Shown one piece after another: positions 9,073-17,669 of a stretch of DNA of 64,000 bases. The first letter of the stretch is position 1; each line of letters begins with the position of its first letter. The notes under the pieces are model-generated. The model worked only from the letters and a program-made list of their open reading frames with translations, did not search any database and was not told the origin of the DNA. The translations under genes were made by a program, and so were the position numbers. This stretch comes from Brevundimonas naejangsanensis (lineage in GTDB: Bacteria > Pseudomonadota > Alphaproteobacteria > Caulobacterales > Caulobacteraceae), in the NCBI RefSeq assembly GCF_000635915.2, contig NZ_CP015614.1, positions 2,907,536-2,971,535 of the forward strand, written 5' to 3'.

Positions 9073-9314
9073 AGGAAGCCTCCTCTTGTCTGCCCTGTCC
9101 TATGGGGTTCCCAAGGACTTTATCGATCAGGTCTTCGACATCGACATCGTGAGCATTGATAACGGATCAATCTCGATCAAATGTTAGGCGCGTTATGTCA
9201 GTCTTCGCTATGTCAAAGGCGATGGCGGATATAACGAGGTCTTCTGTGTCTCTAATTGAGCACATATTAGCCGCATTGATGCCAGATTTGATTAGGCCGG
9301 CTAGGGAGGGTTTC
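9073..9314. other. Divergent promoter region of the TonB receptor and a periplasmic-protein gene
   Basis: 242 bases, A/T-richer than the flanks. It holds the receptor leader with its GAGGAGG site, a short imperfect palindrome ATTGAT-N5-ATCAAT (9155-9171) that could be an operator, and the AGGGAGGG site of the rightward gene. No recognisable riboswitch. Confidence 0.4.
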
Positions 9315-9872
9315 GTGCCAAAATTTTTCAGAAATCTGCGGCTAAGGCGCCAGGAAACGGCTGCTTTTTCAGCAGTCGCGATAATGCTGGTCTGGGGGGC
9401 GGGAGGTTCCGCCGCGGCTCAGGCCCAGGCTGGATCGGACCGGCTGACCCCCCTGCTGGACTGCCGCCGGATTGAGGACAAGCTCGCGCGCGTCGATTGC
9501 TATGACGCCGTGACGGATAGGCTGGCGGCGGCGCAGACAGCCGGGGACCTCGTCGTGGTCGATCGCGGCAAGGTCACGGAGTTGAGGCGGCAGCTGTTCG
9601 GGTTTGCAGCGCCGGCCATGGGCGCGCTGTTCGGCGCCGCAGACCACGATCGCGTCGAGGCTATCGAAACCACGCTGGATCGCGCCGTTCAGCAGGTCGA
9701 CGGCAAGTGGCGGTTCCACTTGGGGGACGGCTCCCAATGGGGCCAGGTGGACTTCGATCCCGTCCGTTTTCAGAACAGGCCCGGTCAGGCCGTCAGGGTG
9801 CGCCGGGCGGCGCTGGGCAGCTATATGCTGACCACGGGCAACAGCCGCGCGGTCCGCGTCCAGCGCTACTAG
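9315..9872 (+). CDS. Exported protein of unknown function with a paired-Cys N-terminal motif
   Basis: Using the GTG at 9315, which follows AGGGAGGG at a good distance, the product has 185 residues; an upstream extension is possible but looks non-coding. A hydrophobic stretch at 17-35 ending in GSAAAQAQA suggests a signal peptide. The mature N-terminus has LLDCRRIEDKLARVDCYD (Cys50, Cys62). Similar C-x-x-I-x-D...RLxCYD motifs occur in several unrelated periplasmic families, including VasI-like proteins, so it does not define a function. The rest is predicted alpha/beta with a Gly/Trp-containing C-terminal part. It converges on the glycosyltransferase gene with a seven-base gap. Confidence 0.7.
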   Translation: MPKFFRNLRLRRQETAAFSAVAIMLVWGAGGSAAAQAQAGSDRLTPLLDCRRIEDKLARVDCYDAVTDRLAAAQTAGDLVVVDRGKVTELRRQLFGFAAPAMGALFGAADHDRVEAIETTLDRAVQQVDGKWRFHLGDGSQWGQVDFDPVRFQNRPGQAVRVRRAALGSYMLTTGNSRAVRVQRY

Positions 9873-9879
9873 CGCGCCT

Positions 9880-10965
9880 CTACGCCGCCGCGCGTCGCCT
9901 CAGGCGCGCCACCCGGCGCAGGCGGCGCCAGAAGCGGCCGCGCGCGGGCTCGGGATAGGGCTGCAGGTTCTCGATGAACTGCTCGGCCGAGGCGCGCCAG
10001 CTGAACTTCTCAGCATAGGAGCGCACGTCTTTGCGGTCGAGCTCAAGGCACTTCAGACAGGCGGTCTTCAGGTCGTCGTCGATGAAGCCGGCGCCCGAGC
10101 CGGGGATCAGGTCGATCGGGCCATGCGCCGGATAGGCGGCGACCGGCGTGCCCGTGCCCATCGCCTCCAGAATCACCAGGCCGAAGGTGTCGGTCCAGCT
10201 GGGGAAGACGAAGACGTCGGCGTCGGCGAAGCAGCGCGCCAGCTCCTCCCCGAACTTGGCCCCGAGGAATTTGGCGTCCGGGTATTTCTCTTCCAGATCG
10301 GCGCGGGCCGGGCCGTCGCCAACGACGATCTTGGTGCCCGGCAGGTCCAGGCCGAGGAAGGTCTCGATGTTCTTCTCGACGGCCACGCGGCCGACGTTGA
10401 GGAAGAAGGGACGGGGCCACGCGTCGCCGCCCATCTCCTTGTAGATCGGTTCAAGGTCGGGGCGGAACAGCTCGGTGTCCACGCCGCGCGTCCACGGCGA
10501 GACGTTCTTGAAGCCGTGCTCGACCAGTTCGTCGCGCAGGGTCGGGGTGGCCACCATCAGCCGCCCCGACGGCTTGTGGAACCACTTCATATAGGCATAG
10601 CCGACCTGAACCGGGATCGGGAAACGAGCCGAGACGTATTCCGGGAATTTGGTGTGATAGCTGGTCGTGAAGGGCAGCTTCCACTCCACGCAGATGCGCC
10701 GCGTGGCGATGCCCAGCGGACCTTCGGTGGCGATGTGGACGGCCTCGGGCTCGAAGGCGCGCAGGCGTTCGCGGATCTCTTCCTCGGCGCCCAGGGCCAG
10801 CCGGATCTCCGGATAGGTCGGGCAGGGAATGGTCTTGAACTGGCTGGGTTCGATGACCTCCACCTCATGACCCATGGCGCGGCATTCGGCCACGGTGCGG
10901 GTCAGGGTGCGGACGACGCCGTTGACCTGAGGCTCCCAAGCGTCGGTGACCAGAACAATGCGCAT
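9880..10965 (-). CDS. GT4-family glycosyltransferase
   Basis: A 361-residue cytoplasmic GT-B enzyme. The start is the ATG at 10963-10965 (MRIVLVTDAWEPQVNGVVRT), the typical GT4 N-terminus; the frame stays open upstream but that sequence does not resemble the family. The donor-binding part has FLNVGRVAVEKN and the E-x7-E motif in FGLVILEAMGTGTPVAAYP. TSYHTKFPEY is shared with the diacylglycerol- and phosphatidylinositol-glycosyltransferase branch (SqdX, Agt and MgtA types), so a glycolipid product is a reasonable guess. The C-terminal tail is Arg-rich, which could help membrane association. No neighbour fixes the acceptor. Confidence 0.85.
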   Translation of the reverse strand: MRIVLVTDAWEPQVNGVVRTLTRTVAECRAMGHEVEVIEPSQFKTIPCPTYPEIRLALGAEEEIRERLRAFEPEAVHIATEGPLGIATRRICVEWKLPFTTSYHTKFPEYVSARFPIPVQVGYAYMKWFHKPSGRLMVATPTLRDELVEHGFKNVSPWTRGVDTELFRPDLEPIYKEMGGDAWPRPFFLNVGRVAVEKNIETFLGLDLPGTKIVVGDGPARADLEEKYPDAKFLGAKFGEELARCFADADVFVFPSWTDTFGLVILEAMGTGTPVAAYPAHGPIDLIPGSGAGFIDDDLKTACLKCLELDRKDVRSYAEKFSWRASAEQFIENLQPYPEPARGRFWRRLRRVARLRRRAAA

Positions 10966-11225
10966 GAAGTCGATAGGGCCTTGAGCCGTTCGCGAAGGTG
11001 AAACTTCTAGACGCTCCGCATGACGAAGGCGAGACGGCATGATATTGCGCTGTGCAGAGGGTTTTCGTCTCGACAGATGATCATCTCCGCGCGCACCCCC
11101 GTCCGGGCGCCGGTTTCCCCTGGAATGACGAGCGTACCCCGAAGCTTACGCGGAGTTATGGGTGATCATGCGATGCACATTCGGGCGCACTGACCATATA
11201 TCCAGAAATTCACAGGATGGATTTC

Positions 11226-14200
11226 ATGACGCCGACCGATCTTCGCCATTGGGATGAGCTGGACCGGAACAAGTACCGGGACGAACGTGAGGTGGTGGCC
11301 GAGCTGCTGGCCGCCGAACCCCTGACGCCTGACGGTCGCGCGGCGGTCCTGAACGACGCCATTGGCCTGGTCGAAAGCGCCCGCAAGAGCCAGAAGCGCC
11401 AGGGCGTGGTCGAGAGCTTCCTGCAGGAGTTCTCCCTGGGCACCCGCGAAGGTCTGGCGCTGATGTGTCTGGCCGAGGCCCTGCTGCGCACGCCTGACGC
11501 CGACACCCGCGATCGCCTGATCGCCGAGAAGATCGGCTCGGCCGACTGGGCCTCGCACCTGGGTCAGTCGGACAGCCTGTTCGTCAACGCCTCGACCTGG
11601 GGCCTGATGCTGACCGGCAAGCTGGTCGACGTCGACGATGAAGCGCGCAGCGACCTGCCGAACTTCCTCAAGCGTATCGCCGGGCGCCTGGGCGAGCCGG
11701 TCATCCGCCAGGCCGTCGCCACCGCCGTGAAGATCATGGGCGAGCAGTTCGTCGTCGGCCGCACCATCGAGGCGGCGCTGAAGCGTTCCGACCGCGAAAA
11801 CTGGCTGTGCAGCTTCGACATGCTGGGCGAGGGCGCCCGCACCGCCGCCGACGCCGAACGCTATGAAAAGATCTACGCCGACGCCATCGAGGCCGTAGGC
11901 AAGACCGCCAAGGGCGAAGGCCCCGAGCGCGGCCACGGCGTCTCGGTCAAGCTGTCGGCCCTGTCGCCGCGCTATCAGGCGGTGCAGGAGGACCGGGTGT
12001 GGGAGGAGCTCTATCCCCGCATCCTGCGCCTGGCGCTGATCGCCGCCAAATACGACATCAACTACACCATCGACGCCGAAGAGGCCGACCGTCTGGCCCT
12101 GTCGCTGAAGCTGCTGGAGCGGCTGGCGCGCGAACCGGCGCTGGGCGACTGGCAGGGCCTGGGCCTGGCCGTTCAGGCCTATCAGAAGCGCACGACCGAG
12201 ACGGTGGCCAAGCTGGCCGAACTGGCCAAGTCGTCGGGCCGTCGCCTGATGGTGCGCCTGGTCAAGGGCGCCTATTGGGACACCGAAATCAAGCTGGCCC
12301 AGGTCAACGGCCGCACCGACTATCCGGTGTTCACGACCAAGCCGGCGACCGACCTGAACTATCTCGTCTGCGCCAAGGCGCTGATCGAGGCCTCGCCTTA
12401 TATTTTCTCGCAGTTCGCCACCCACAACGCCCACACCCTGGCCGCCGTGCACCGCATGGCCGCCGATCGCGGCGTGACCATCGAGTTCCAGCGCCTGCAC
12501 GGCATGGGCGAGGCGCTGTATGACGGCGCCAAGGTCGAGTGGGGCGATGTCGTCGTGCGCGCCTACGCCCCCGTCGGCGGCCACGAGGAACTGCTGCCCT
12601 ATCTGGTGCGCCGTCTGCTGGAAAACGGCGCCAACTCCTCCTTCGTCCACGCCCTGCTGGACGAGCGCGTGCCTGCGGCCGACGTGGCCGCCGATCCCAT
12701 CACCTCGGTCGAGGCCCAGCCCGATCGCCATCCGAAGATCCCTGTGCCCATGAACATCTACGGTGACCGCAAGAACTCCCTCGGCCGCGACTATTCGCAG
12801 GCTTCCGACCGCGAGCTTCATGCGGCGGCCCTGGAGCGCGTCGACAGCGAGAAGCTGACCGCCGGTCCGATCATCGGCGGAAAACTCCGGGCGGGCGTGA
12901 ACCCGCAGGACGTCACCAACCCCTATGACCGCAGCCGCGTGCTGGGCCATGTCTCCGAAGCCTCGGTCGAGGACGTCGACGCCGCCGTCAACGCCGCCGC
13001 CGAGGCCCAGGTCGCCTGGGACCGTCTGGGCGGCGCGGGCCGCGCCCCGGTGCTGCGCGCCATGGCGGACGCTCTGGAAGCCGAACTGGACCGTCTGGTC
13101 GCCCTGCTGTCGCGCGAAGCGGGCAAGACGCTGAACGACGGCGTGGCCGAGGTGCGCGAAGCCGCCGACTTCTGCCGCTACTACGCCCTGCTGGCCGAGC
13201 GCGACTTCGGCGGCCGCCAGACCCTGAAGGGCCCGACCGGCGAGACCAACGAACTGGTCCTGCACGGCCGCGGCGTCTTCGCCGCCATCAGCCCGTGGAA
13301 CTTCCCGCTGGCCATCTTCACCGGCCAGATCGCCGCTGCGCTCGCCGCCGGCAACGCCGTGGTGGCCAAGCCCGCCGAGCAGACGCCGCTGATCGCCGCC
13401 GAAGCCGTGCGCCTCTATTACAAGGCCGGTCTGAACCCCGACCTGCTGGCCCTGGTTCCCGGTCGCGGCGAGACCGTCGGCGTGGCCCTGACCAACCATC
13501 CGGGCATCGACGGCGTGGCCTTCACTGGCGGCACCGACACCGCCAACGCCATTAACCGCGGCCTGGCCGCGCGCCCGGGCGCCATCATCCCCTTCATCGC
13601 CGAGACGGGCGGCCTGAACGGCATGTTCGTCGACACCACGGCGCTGAAGGAACAGATCATCGACGACGTCATCCTGTCGGCCTTCGGCTCGGCGGGTCAG
13701 CGTTGCTCGGCCCTGCGCATCCTCTATGCGCCCAAGGATTCGGCCGACGCCCTGATCGAGGGCCTGAAGGGCGCGCTGGCCGCCCAGGTGCTCGGCGATC
13801 CGACCGACGCGAAGACCGACATCGGCCCGGTGATCGACGCCGAAAGCCGCGCGAACCTGGAAGCCCACGTCGAGCGTCTGTCCAAGGAAGCCAAGATCAT
13901 CGCCCGCGCCGAACTGCCGGCGGGCGCCGACAAGGGCGACCTGTTCGCCCCGGTCATCGCCGAGATCCCGACCCCGGACTTCCTGGAACGCGAAGTCTTC
14001 GGCCCGATCCTGCACGTCTACCGCTACGACCCGAAGGATCTGGAGACGGTGGCCGGCAAGCTGGCGGCGCGCGGCTTCGGCCTGACGCTGGGCGTCCACA
14101 GCCGCATCGACGCCTTCGCCCGCGAGGTGATGGAGCTGGTCCCGGCGGGCAACGTCTACGTCAACCGCTCGATCATCGGCGCGGTGGTCGGCGTCCAGCC

Positions 14201-14336
14201 CTTCGGCGGCGAAGGCCTGTCCGGCACCGGCCCCAAGGCCGGCGGCCCCAACAGTCTGATCCGCTACGCCGCCGAGAAAGCCATCAGCATCAACATCGCC
14301 GCCCAGGGCGGGGACCCGGCGCTGCTGAATCTCTAA
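11226..14336 (+). CDS. putA: Bifunctional proline dehydrogenase / P5C dehydrogenase
   Basis: Oxidises proline to glutamate in two steps (FAD-dependent PRODH, then NAD-dependent L-glutamate-semialdehyde dehydrogenase). About 1036 residues, matching PutA proteins that lack the N-terminal ribbon-helix-helix repressor domain. The PRODH part has RLVKGAYWD near residue 347 and EFQRLHGMGEALYDG; the ALDH part has SPWNFPLAIFTGQ, FTGGTDTA, ETGGLNGM and the catalytic Cys near residue 827 in SAGQRCSALR. ATG at 11226 is preferred over ATG at 11217 because AGGATGG lies seven bases before the former. A terminator follows. With no DNA-binding domain, its regulation must come from another protein. Confidence 0.96.
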   Translation: MTPTDLRHWDELDRNKYRDEREVVAELLAAEPLTPDGRAAVLNDAIGLVESARKSQKRQGVVESFLQEFSLGTREGLALMCLAEALLRTPDADTRDRLIAEKIGSADWASHLGQSDSLFVNASTWGLMLTGKLVDVDDEARSDLPNFLKRIAGRLGEPVIRQAVATAVKIMGEQFVVGRTIEAALKRSDRENWLCSFDMLGEGARTAADAERYEKIYADAIEAVGKTAKGEGPERGHGVSVKLSALSPRYQAVQEDRVWEELYPRILRLALIAAKYDINYTIDAEEADRLALSLKLLERLAREPALGDWQGLGLAVQAYQKRTTETVAKLAELAKSSGRRLMVRLVKGAYWDTEIKLAQVNGRTDYPVFTTKPATDLNYLVCAKALIEASPYIFSQFATHNAHTLAAVHRMAADRGVTIEFQRLHGMGEALYDGAKVEWGDVVVRAYAPVGGHEELLPYLVRRLLENGANSSFVHALLDERVPAADVAADPITSVEAQPDRHPKIPVPMNIYGDRKNSLGRDYSQASDRELHAAALERVDSEKLTAGPIIGGKLRAGVNPQDVTNPYDRSRVLGHVSEASVEDVDAAVNAAAEAQVAWDRLGGAGRAPVLRAMADALEAELDRLVALLSREAGKTLNDGVAEVREAADFCRYYALLAERDFGGRQTLKGPTGETNELVLHGRGVFAAISPWNFPLAIFTGQIAAALAAGNAVVAKPAEQTPLIAAEAVRLYYKAGLNPDLLALVPGRGETVGVALTNHPGIDGVAFTGGTDTANAINRGLAARPGAIIPFIAETGGLNGMFVDTTALKEQIIDDVILSAFGSAGQRCSALRILYAPKDSADALIEGLKGALAAQVLGDPTDAKTDIGPVIDAESRANLEAHVERLSKEAKIIARAELPAGADKGDLFAPVIAEIPTPDFLEREVFGPILHVYRYDPKDLETVAGKLAARGFGLTLGVHSRIDAFAREVMELVPAGNVYVNRSIIGAVVGVQPFGGEGLSGTGPKAGGPNSLIRYAAEKAISINIAAQGGDPALLNL

Positions 14337-14343
14337 AGGATGT

Positions 14344-14376
14344 CGGCGCGTCGCCTCAGCGACGCGCCGTATTTTT
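14344..14376 (+). terminator. Rho-independent terminator of putA
   Basis: Perfect 11-bp GC-rich stem (14344-14354 with 14359-14369), loop CTCA, followed by TATTTTTA. It begins seven bases after the putA stop. Confidence 0.9.
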
Positions 14377-14422
14377 ATCGCCTTGCCAAAAATCAGTCTA
14401 AGGAGATCGGCAAGGAGCTCGA

Positions 14423-15682
14423 ATGTCTGACCTTTTCCGCAGCGACAATGTCGTCGTCCGCAGCGTCCCTGCTTCGGACCTCAGCCGCTGGGTGGTCACG
14501 TTCGACAACTACGGGATCGGCCACGGGTTCGATCGCCCCGGCTTCGGCGAGGAGTTCCTGCGCAACGCAGGCATCTCCGCCATCCATGTGATGGGCGTGC
14601 GCGAGGACTGGTATCAATACCCTGAGATGCCGGCCGCCATGCAGGCCGTGCGTCAGGCGACGGCGGGCGCGGAACGGGTCATGACCTATGGCTCCAGCAT
14701 GGGCGGCTATGCGGCCCTGCGCTTCGCCGACGCCGCCGGCGCCAACGCCGTGCTTGCGATCTCGCCGCAGTATTCGATCGACCCAAAGAAGGCGCCTTTC
14801 GAGAAGCGGTGGCTGCAGGACAGTCAGCGGATTCGCTGGCTGCCCGGGATCGATGGCCGCATCGTCTGCCAGGTTCGGCCGGTGGTGGTGTTCGATCCCT
14901 CCAAGGAGGACGGTCTGCAGATCGCTCTGATCCAGCGCGATATCGACATCGTGCCGATTCGCCTTCACCACGTCTCTCATCCCGCCACCACCTATCTGGG
15001 CGAGGTCGGGCTTCTTAAGGGTCTGGTTCTCCAAACCCTGTCGGGTGAGTTGGAGGCCGACACGTTCGCTCTCAAGGCGCGCCGCCTGCGGCGCACGAGT
15101 GGGGTCTACGTGTCGAACCTCGCCTTGAACCAGCCCGAGCATCGTCGTGAACTGGCGCTGTCGTTGGCGCGGCGTTCGGTTGAGGTCAGCCCAGGCAGTC
15201 CGTTGGCGAGCATGGCGCTGGCCAAGCTGCTCTCTCGGGCAGGGCGTCATGACGAGGCCGTAGAGCAGTTTGAAAGGATCATGGACGCGACCAATCGCGA
15301 CCCGAACTACCTGGTCCCCTACACCGAAGTCCTCTTTGCGGGAGGGCGCCATCCCGAAGCGCTTGCCCACGCGCGCGAGGCGGTCGAGGCGATGCCGCAT
15401 CTGGCTCACCTCCATGCCTGGGAAAGCGCCTTGTTGTGGGCTGGTAGCGAGAACACGGCCGCCGTGGCTGCTCTAGAACGGGCGATCGCACTGGATCCTC
15501 ACCGCAAGCGTTATCGCAAGCTGATGCGGACCTATCGCCGCGAGATACGATTGCATGCAATCATCCGCGCAAAAAGCGTGGCGAGACGTTGGATAGTCAG
15601 ACTGGCGCGGGCCTTGTCGCGCACGCGGACGTCATCCGCCGCGCTGGACCAGGATGCCGATCGAGGTCGTGGCGAAGCCTGA
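14423..15682 (+). CDS. Alpha/beta-hydrolase-like protein with C-terminal TPR repeats
   Basis: 419 residues. The N-terminal half has an alpha/beta-hydrolase nucleophile elbow YGSSMGGYAALRF with Ser92 and an upstream region reminiscent of small esterase-like proteins. From about residue 235 onward the sequence falls into helical TPR-like repeats (LALSLARRSVEVSPGSPLA, KLLSRAGRHDEAVEQFERI and two more). The C-terminal 50 residues are strongly basic. An AAGGAG site precedes the ATG. Its last 51 bases overlap the end of the convergent methyltransferase gene. TPR-fused hydrolases of this kind often sit in surface-polysaccharide regions, and a cell-surface role is inference; no substrate is evident. 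Confidence 0.8.
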   Translation: MSDLFRSDNVVVRSVPASDLSRWVVTFDNYGIGHGFDRPGFGEEFLRNAGISAIHVMGVREDWYQYPEMPAAMQAVRQATAGAERVMTYGSSMGGYAALRFADAAGANAVLAISPQYSIDPKKAPFEKRWLQDSQRIRWLPGIDGRIVCQVRPVVVFDPSKEDGLQIALIQRDIDIVPIRLHHVSHPATTYLGEVGLLKGLVLQTLSGELEADTFALKARRLRRTSGVYVSNLALNQPEHRRELALSLARRSVEVSPGSPLASMALAKLLSRAGRHDEAVEQFERIMDATNRDPNYLVPYTEVLFAGGRHPEALAHAREAVEAMPHLAHLHAWESALLWAGSENTAAVAALERAIALDPHRKRYRKLMRTYRREIRLHAIIRAKSVARRWIVRLARALSRTRTSSAALDQDADRGRGEA

Positions 15683-16675
15683 CAGCGCCATCTTCAAGTG
15701 CGGCTGTTCGCGGTAGGGGGGAACGTCGATGAATTGGTCCAGGACACCGACGCCAGCGTCATAATTCACGGCGACAGCGTTATGCCCCTTGGCTCGCAGT
15801 CGCTGGAGCAGGCCCTCGATGTCGCGGCGACGGAAGAGGACCGTCGGCTGATGGTCCACTGTGATATCGTCGGAACTGACGTTGAACTCGGTCGTGTGCG
15901 CAGCCCATCCGCCCGGTTTGAGGCAGTCGATGGAGCGCTCGATGAAGGCTAGGCCGTGTTCGATGCTGCCCAGGTGTTCCAAGGCGCAGGCCGACCAGCA
16001 GAAGTCGAAATCGACGTAATCGGCCGGGATGTGGTTCATGTCGCATTCGTGGAACTCGACGTTTCGGTCAAACAGATCGTCGGGACAGACCCAAGGCTTG
16101 CGCAGGGCGACCTTGCCAGCCGCGTGCTGATTGGTTTCCGTCCATCCCAGATCGATGGCCTCGGTGGCCGCCAGGTCGGTGGCCAGGATGCGGCAATCCT
16201 GAGAGGCGAAGAAGGCCGCCAGCGGTTCGACGCCGACGCCGAAGCCAAGACCACGATGGCCTGAAACGACAGCCCCGCGCTCCCACAGCGCCTGACAGAT
16301 GAAGACGAACTCCCATAGCTTGCGGTGATAACGCAGCGGCTCGGCCAGCCGCGTGCTCCAGTAACTGAAATAGGCTTGGCTGAAGTCTTCCTCGCGGCAC
16401 AGGGCGCCGGTGGGAAATACGCCAGAGCCCGGACCCTCTCCGTTCGGCAGCAGCGCGTCGTGCCAGATTTCCCGCTCGGGCGTGACGAGGGAGCTCAGCA
16501 GCAGACGCACCTCTCGGATGTGGGCCGCCAGATCAGCTTCGATGCGCGTGACCTTGCTGTCGACGATCCGAAGCTCGCGCGGCAGGTGATACAGCCTGCG
16601 GAAAAAACGATCGATCCGGGCTGCGACGCCGAGAGAGCCTTGGGAGGAGGTCAAGAGAGGGAAGCTCCGATCCAA
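15632..16675 (-). CDS. SAM-dependent methyltransferase (class I-like)
   Basis: 347 residues. The cofactor loop GLGFGVGVE (142-150) is followed by an acidic residue at the end of strand two (ILATDLAA) and by FCWSACALEHLGS, the usual motif after strand four. The N-terminal 70 residues are helical and Arg-rich, as in methyltransferases encoded in polysaccharide clusters. The start is uncertain: the TTG at 16673-16675 gives the longest product but has no ribosome-binding site, and a TTG at 16652-16654 has GGAG ten bases upstream. The acceptor (sugar, lipid or small molecule) is unknown. Its 3' end overlaps the hydrolase-TPR gene on the other strand. Confidence 0.8.
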   Translation of the reverse strand: MDRSFPLLTSSQGSLGVAARIDRFFRRLYHLPRELRIVDSKVTRIEADLAAHIREVRLLLSSLVTPEREIWHDALLPNGEGPGSGVFPTGALCREEDFSQAYFSYWSTRLAEPLRYHRKLWEFVFICQALWERGAVVSGHRGLGFGVGVEPLAAFFASQDCRILATDLAATEAIDLGWTETNQHAAGKVALRKPWVCPDDLFDRNVEFHECDMNHIPADYVDFDFCWSACALEHLGSIEHGLAFIERSIDCLKPGGWAAHTTEFNVSSDDITVDHQPTVLFRRRDIEGLLQRLRAKGHNAVAVNYDAGVGVLDQFIDVPPYREQPHLKMALSGFATTSIGILVQRGG

Positions 16676-16742
16676 CTAAGGGACGAAAAATGTCACCGTC
16701 GGCCTATAGGCAGGCGCACTCGCAGGCGCAACCAGCGACGGC

Positions 16743-17669
16743 CTAGGACGCTGAGCGGATTGGCCATCCGCCCGCACGGCTGAGCGCGCTGGGGTTGGGC
16801 TTGCCGATCTGGGCGCCGATCCAGCGGGCGGTTTCGATCAGGGCGTCCAGGTCGTAGCCGGTTGAATAGCCCGCGCGCTCCAGCATGTAGACCAGATCCT
16901 CGGTGGCGATGTTGCCGGTCGCGCCAGGCGCGAAGGGGCAGCCGCCGATGCCGCCGACCGAGGCGTCCAGCACGTCGACGCCGGCCTCGACGCCGGCGTA
17001 GGCGTTGGCCAGGCCGGTGTTGCGGGTGTCGTGGAAATGCAGGCGCAGGGTCGCATCCGGCGCGGCCTTTCGGGCGGCCTCGACCTTTTTGGTCACGCTC
17101 CACGGATCGCCGACGCCGATGGTGTCGGCCAGGGCGATCTCCTCGACGCCGAGCGCGGCGATGCGGGCGACCAGGTCGCCGACCTGCTGGACTGAAACCT
17201 CGCCGTCGAACGGACAGCCCCAGATGCAGGACAGGGTGGCCGACAGCTTCGGCGTCGCGCCGGGCGCGCCGTCTGCATTGGCGCGGCCCGCCATGATGTC
17301 GGCCAGCATCTGCACCTGCTGGTCGACGGTCAGGCCCTGGTTCTTCAGGCCGAAGCCGTCGGTGGCGGACATGGCGACGTTGACCTCGTCCACCGCCGTG
17401 CCCAGAGCGCGGTCGTAGCCCTTGCCGTTCAAGACGAGGCCGATGCGGCTGCGGCCCTCAAGGCGGGGCAGGGCGGCCATGACCTCTTCGGCGCCCGCCA
17501 TCTGGGGCACGTATTTGGGGTGGACGAAGCTGACCGCCTCGATGCGTTTCGCCCCGGCCGCCTCCAGCCGCTGGACGAAGTCGGCGCGCACGGCGGGCTC
17601 CAGCACCGTCTTCTCGTTCTGCAGGCCGTCGCGCGGCCCGACCTCGACGATCTGGATGAAACGTCCCAT
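16743..17669 (-). CDS. mvaB: Hydroxymethylglutaryl-CoA lyase
   Basis: Cleaves HMG-CoA to acetyl-CoA and acetoacetate, the last step of leucine degradation. The 308-residue TIM barrel has VGPRDGLQNE (catalytic Arg13, metal ligand Asp14), LHFHDTRNTG with the metal-binding His, and the family signature GGIGGCPFAPGATGNIATED with the catalytic Cys. Length and motifs are complete. Its ATG overlaps the stop of the upstream ArnT-like gene (TGATG), so it is likely translated from the same message even though the two functions are unrelated. No other leucine-degradation gene is in the window. Confidence 0.95.
   Translation of the reverse strand: MGRFIQIVEVGPRDGLQNEKTVLEPAVRADFVQRLEAAGAKRIEAVSFVHPKYVPQMAGAEEVMAALPRLEGRSRIGLVLNGKGYDRALGTAVDEVNVAMSATDGFGLKNQGLTVDQQVQMLADIMAGRANADGAPGATPKLSATLSCIWGCPFDGEVSVQQVGDLVARIAALGVEEIALADTIGVGDPWSVTKKVEAARKAAPDATLRLHFHDTRNTGLANAYAGVEAGVDVLDASVGGIGGCPFAPGATGNIATEDLVYMLERAGYSTGYDLDALIETARWIGAQIGKPNPSALSRAGGWPIRSAS

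Noticed and set aside
9155..9171. Short palindrome ATTGAT-N5-ATCAAT before the TonB receptor
   Set aside because: Six-base arms in an A/T-rich stretch are expected by chance; no copy near another gene. Kept only as a remark in the promoter-region entry.
11166..14099. Very long open frame on the minus strand (977 codons) opposite putA
   Set aside because: It mirrors putA base for base; its predicted sequence is Gly/Gln/Arg/Val-rich without domains. Such antisense frames arise in GC-rich genes from codon bias. putA has complete active-site motifs.
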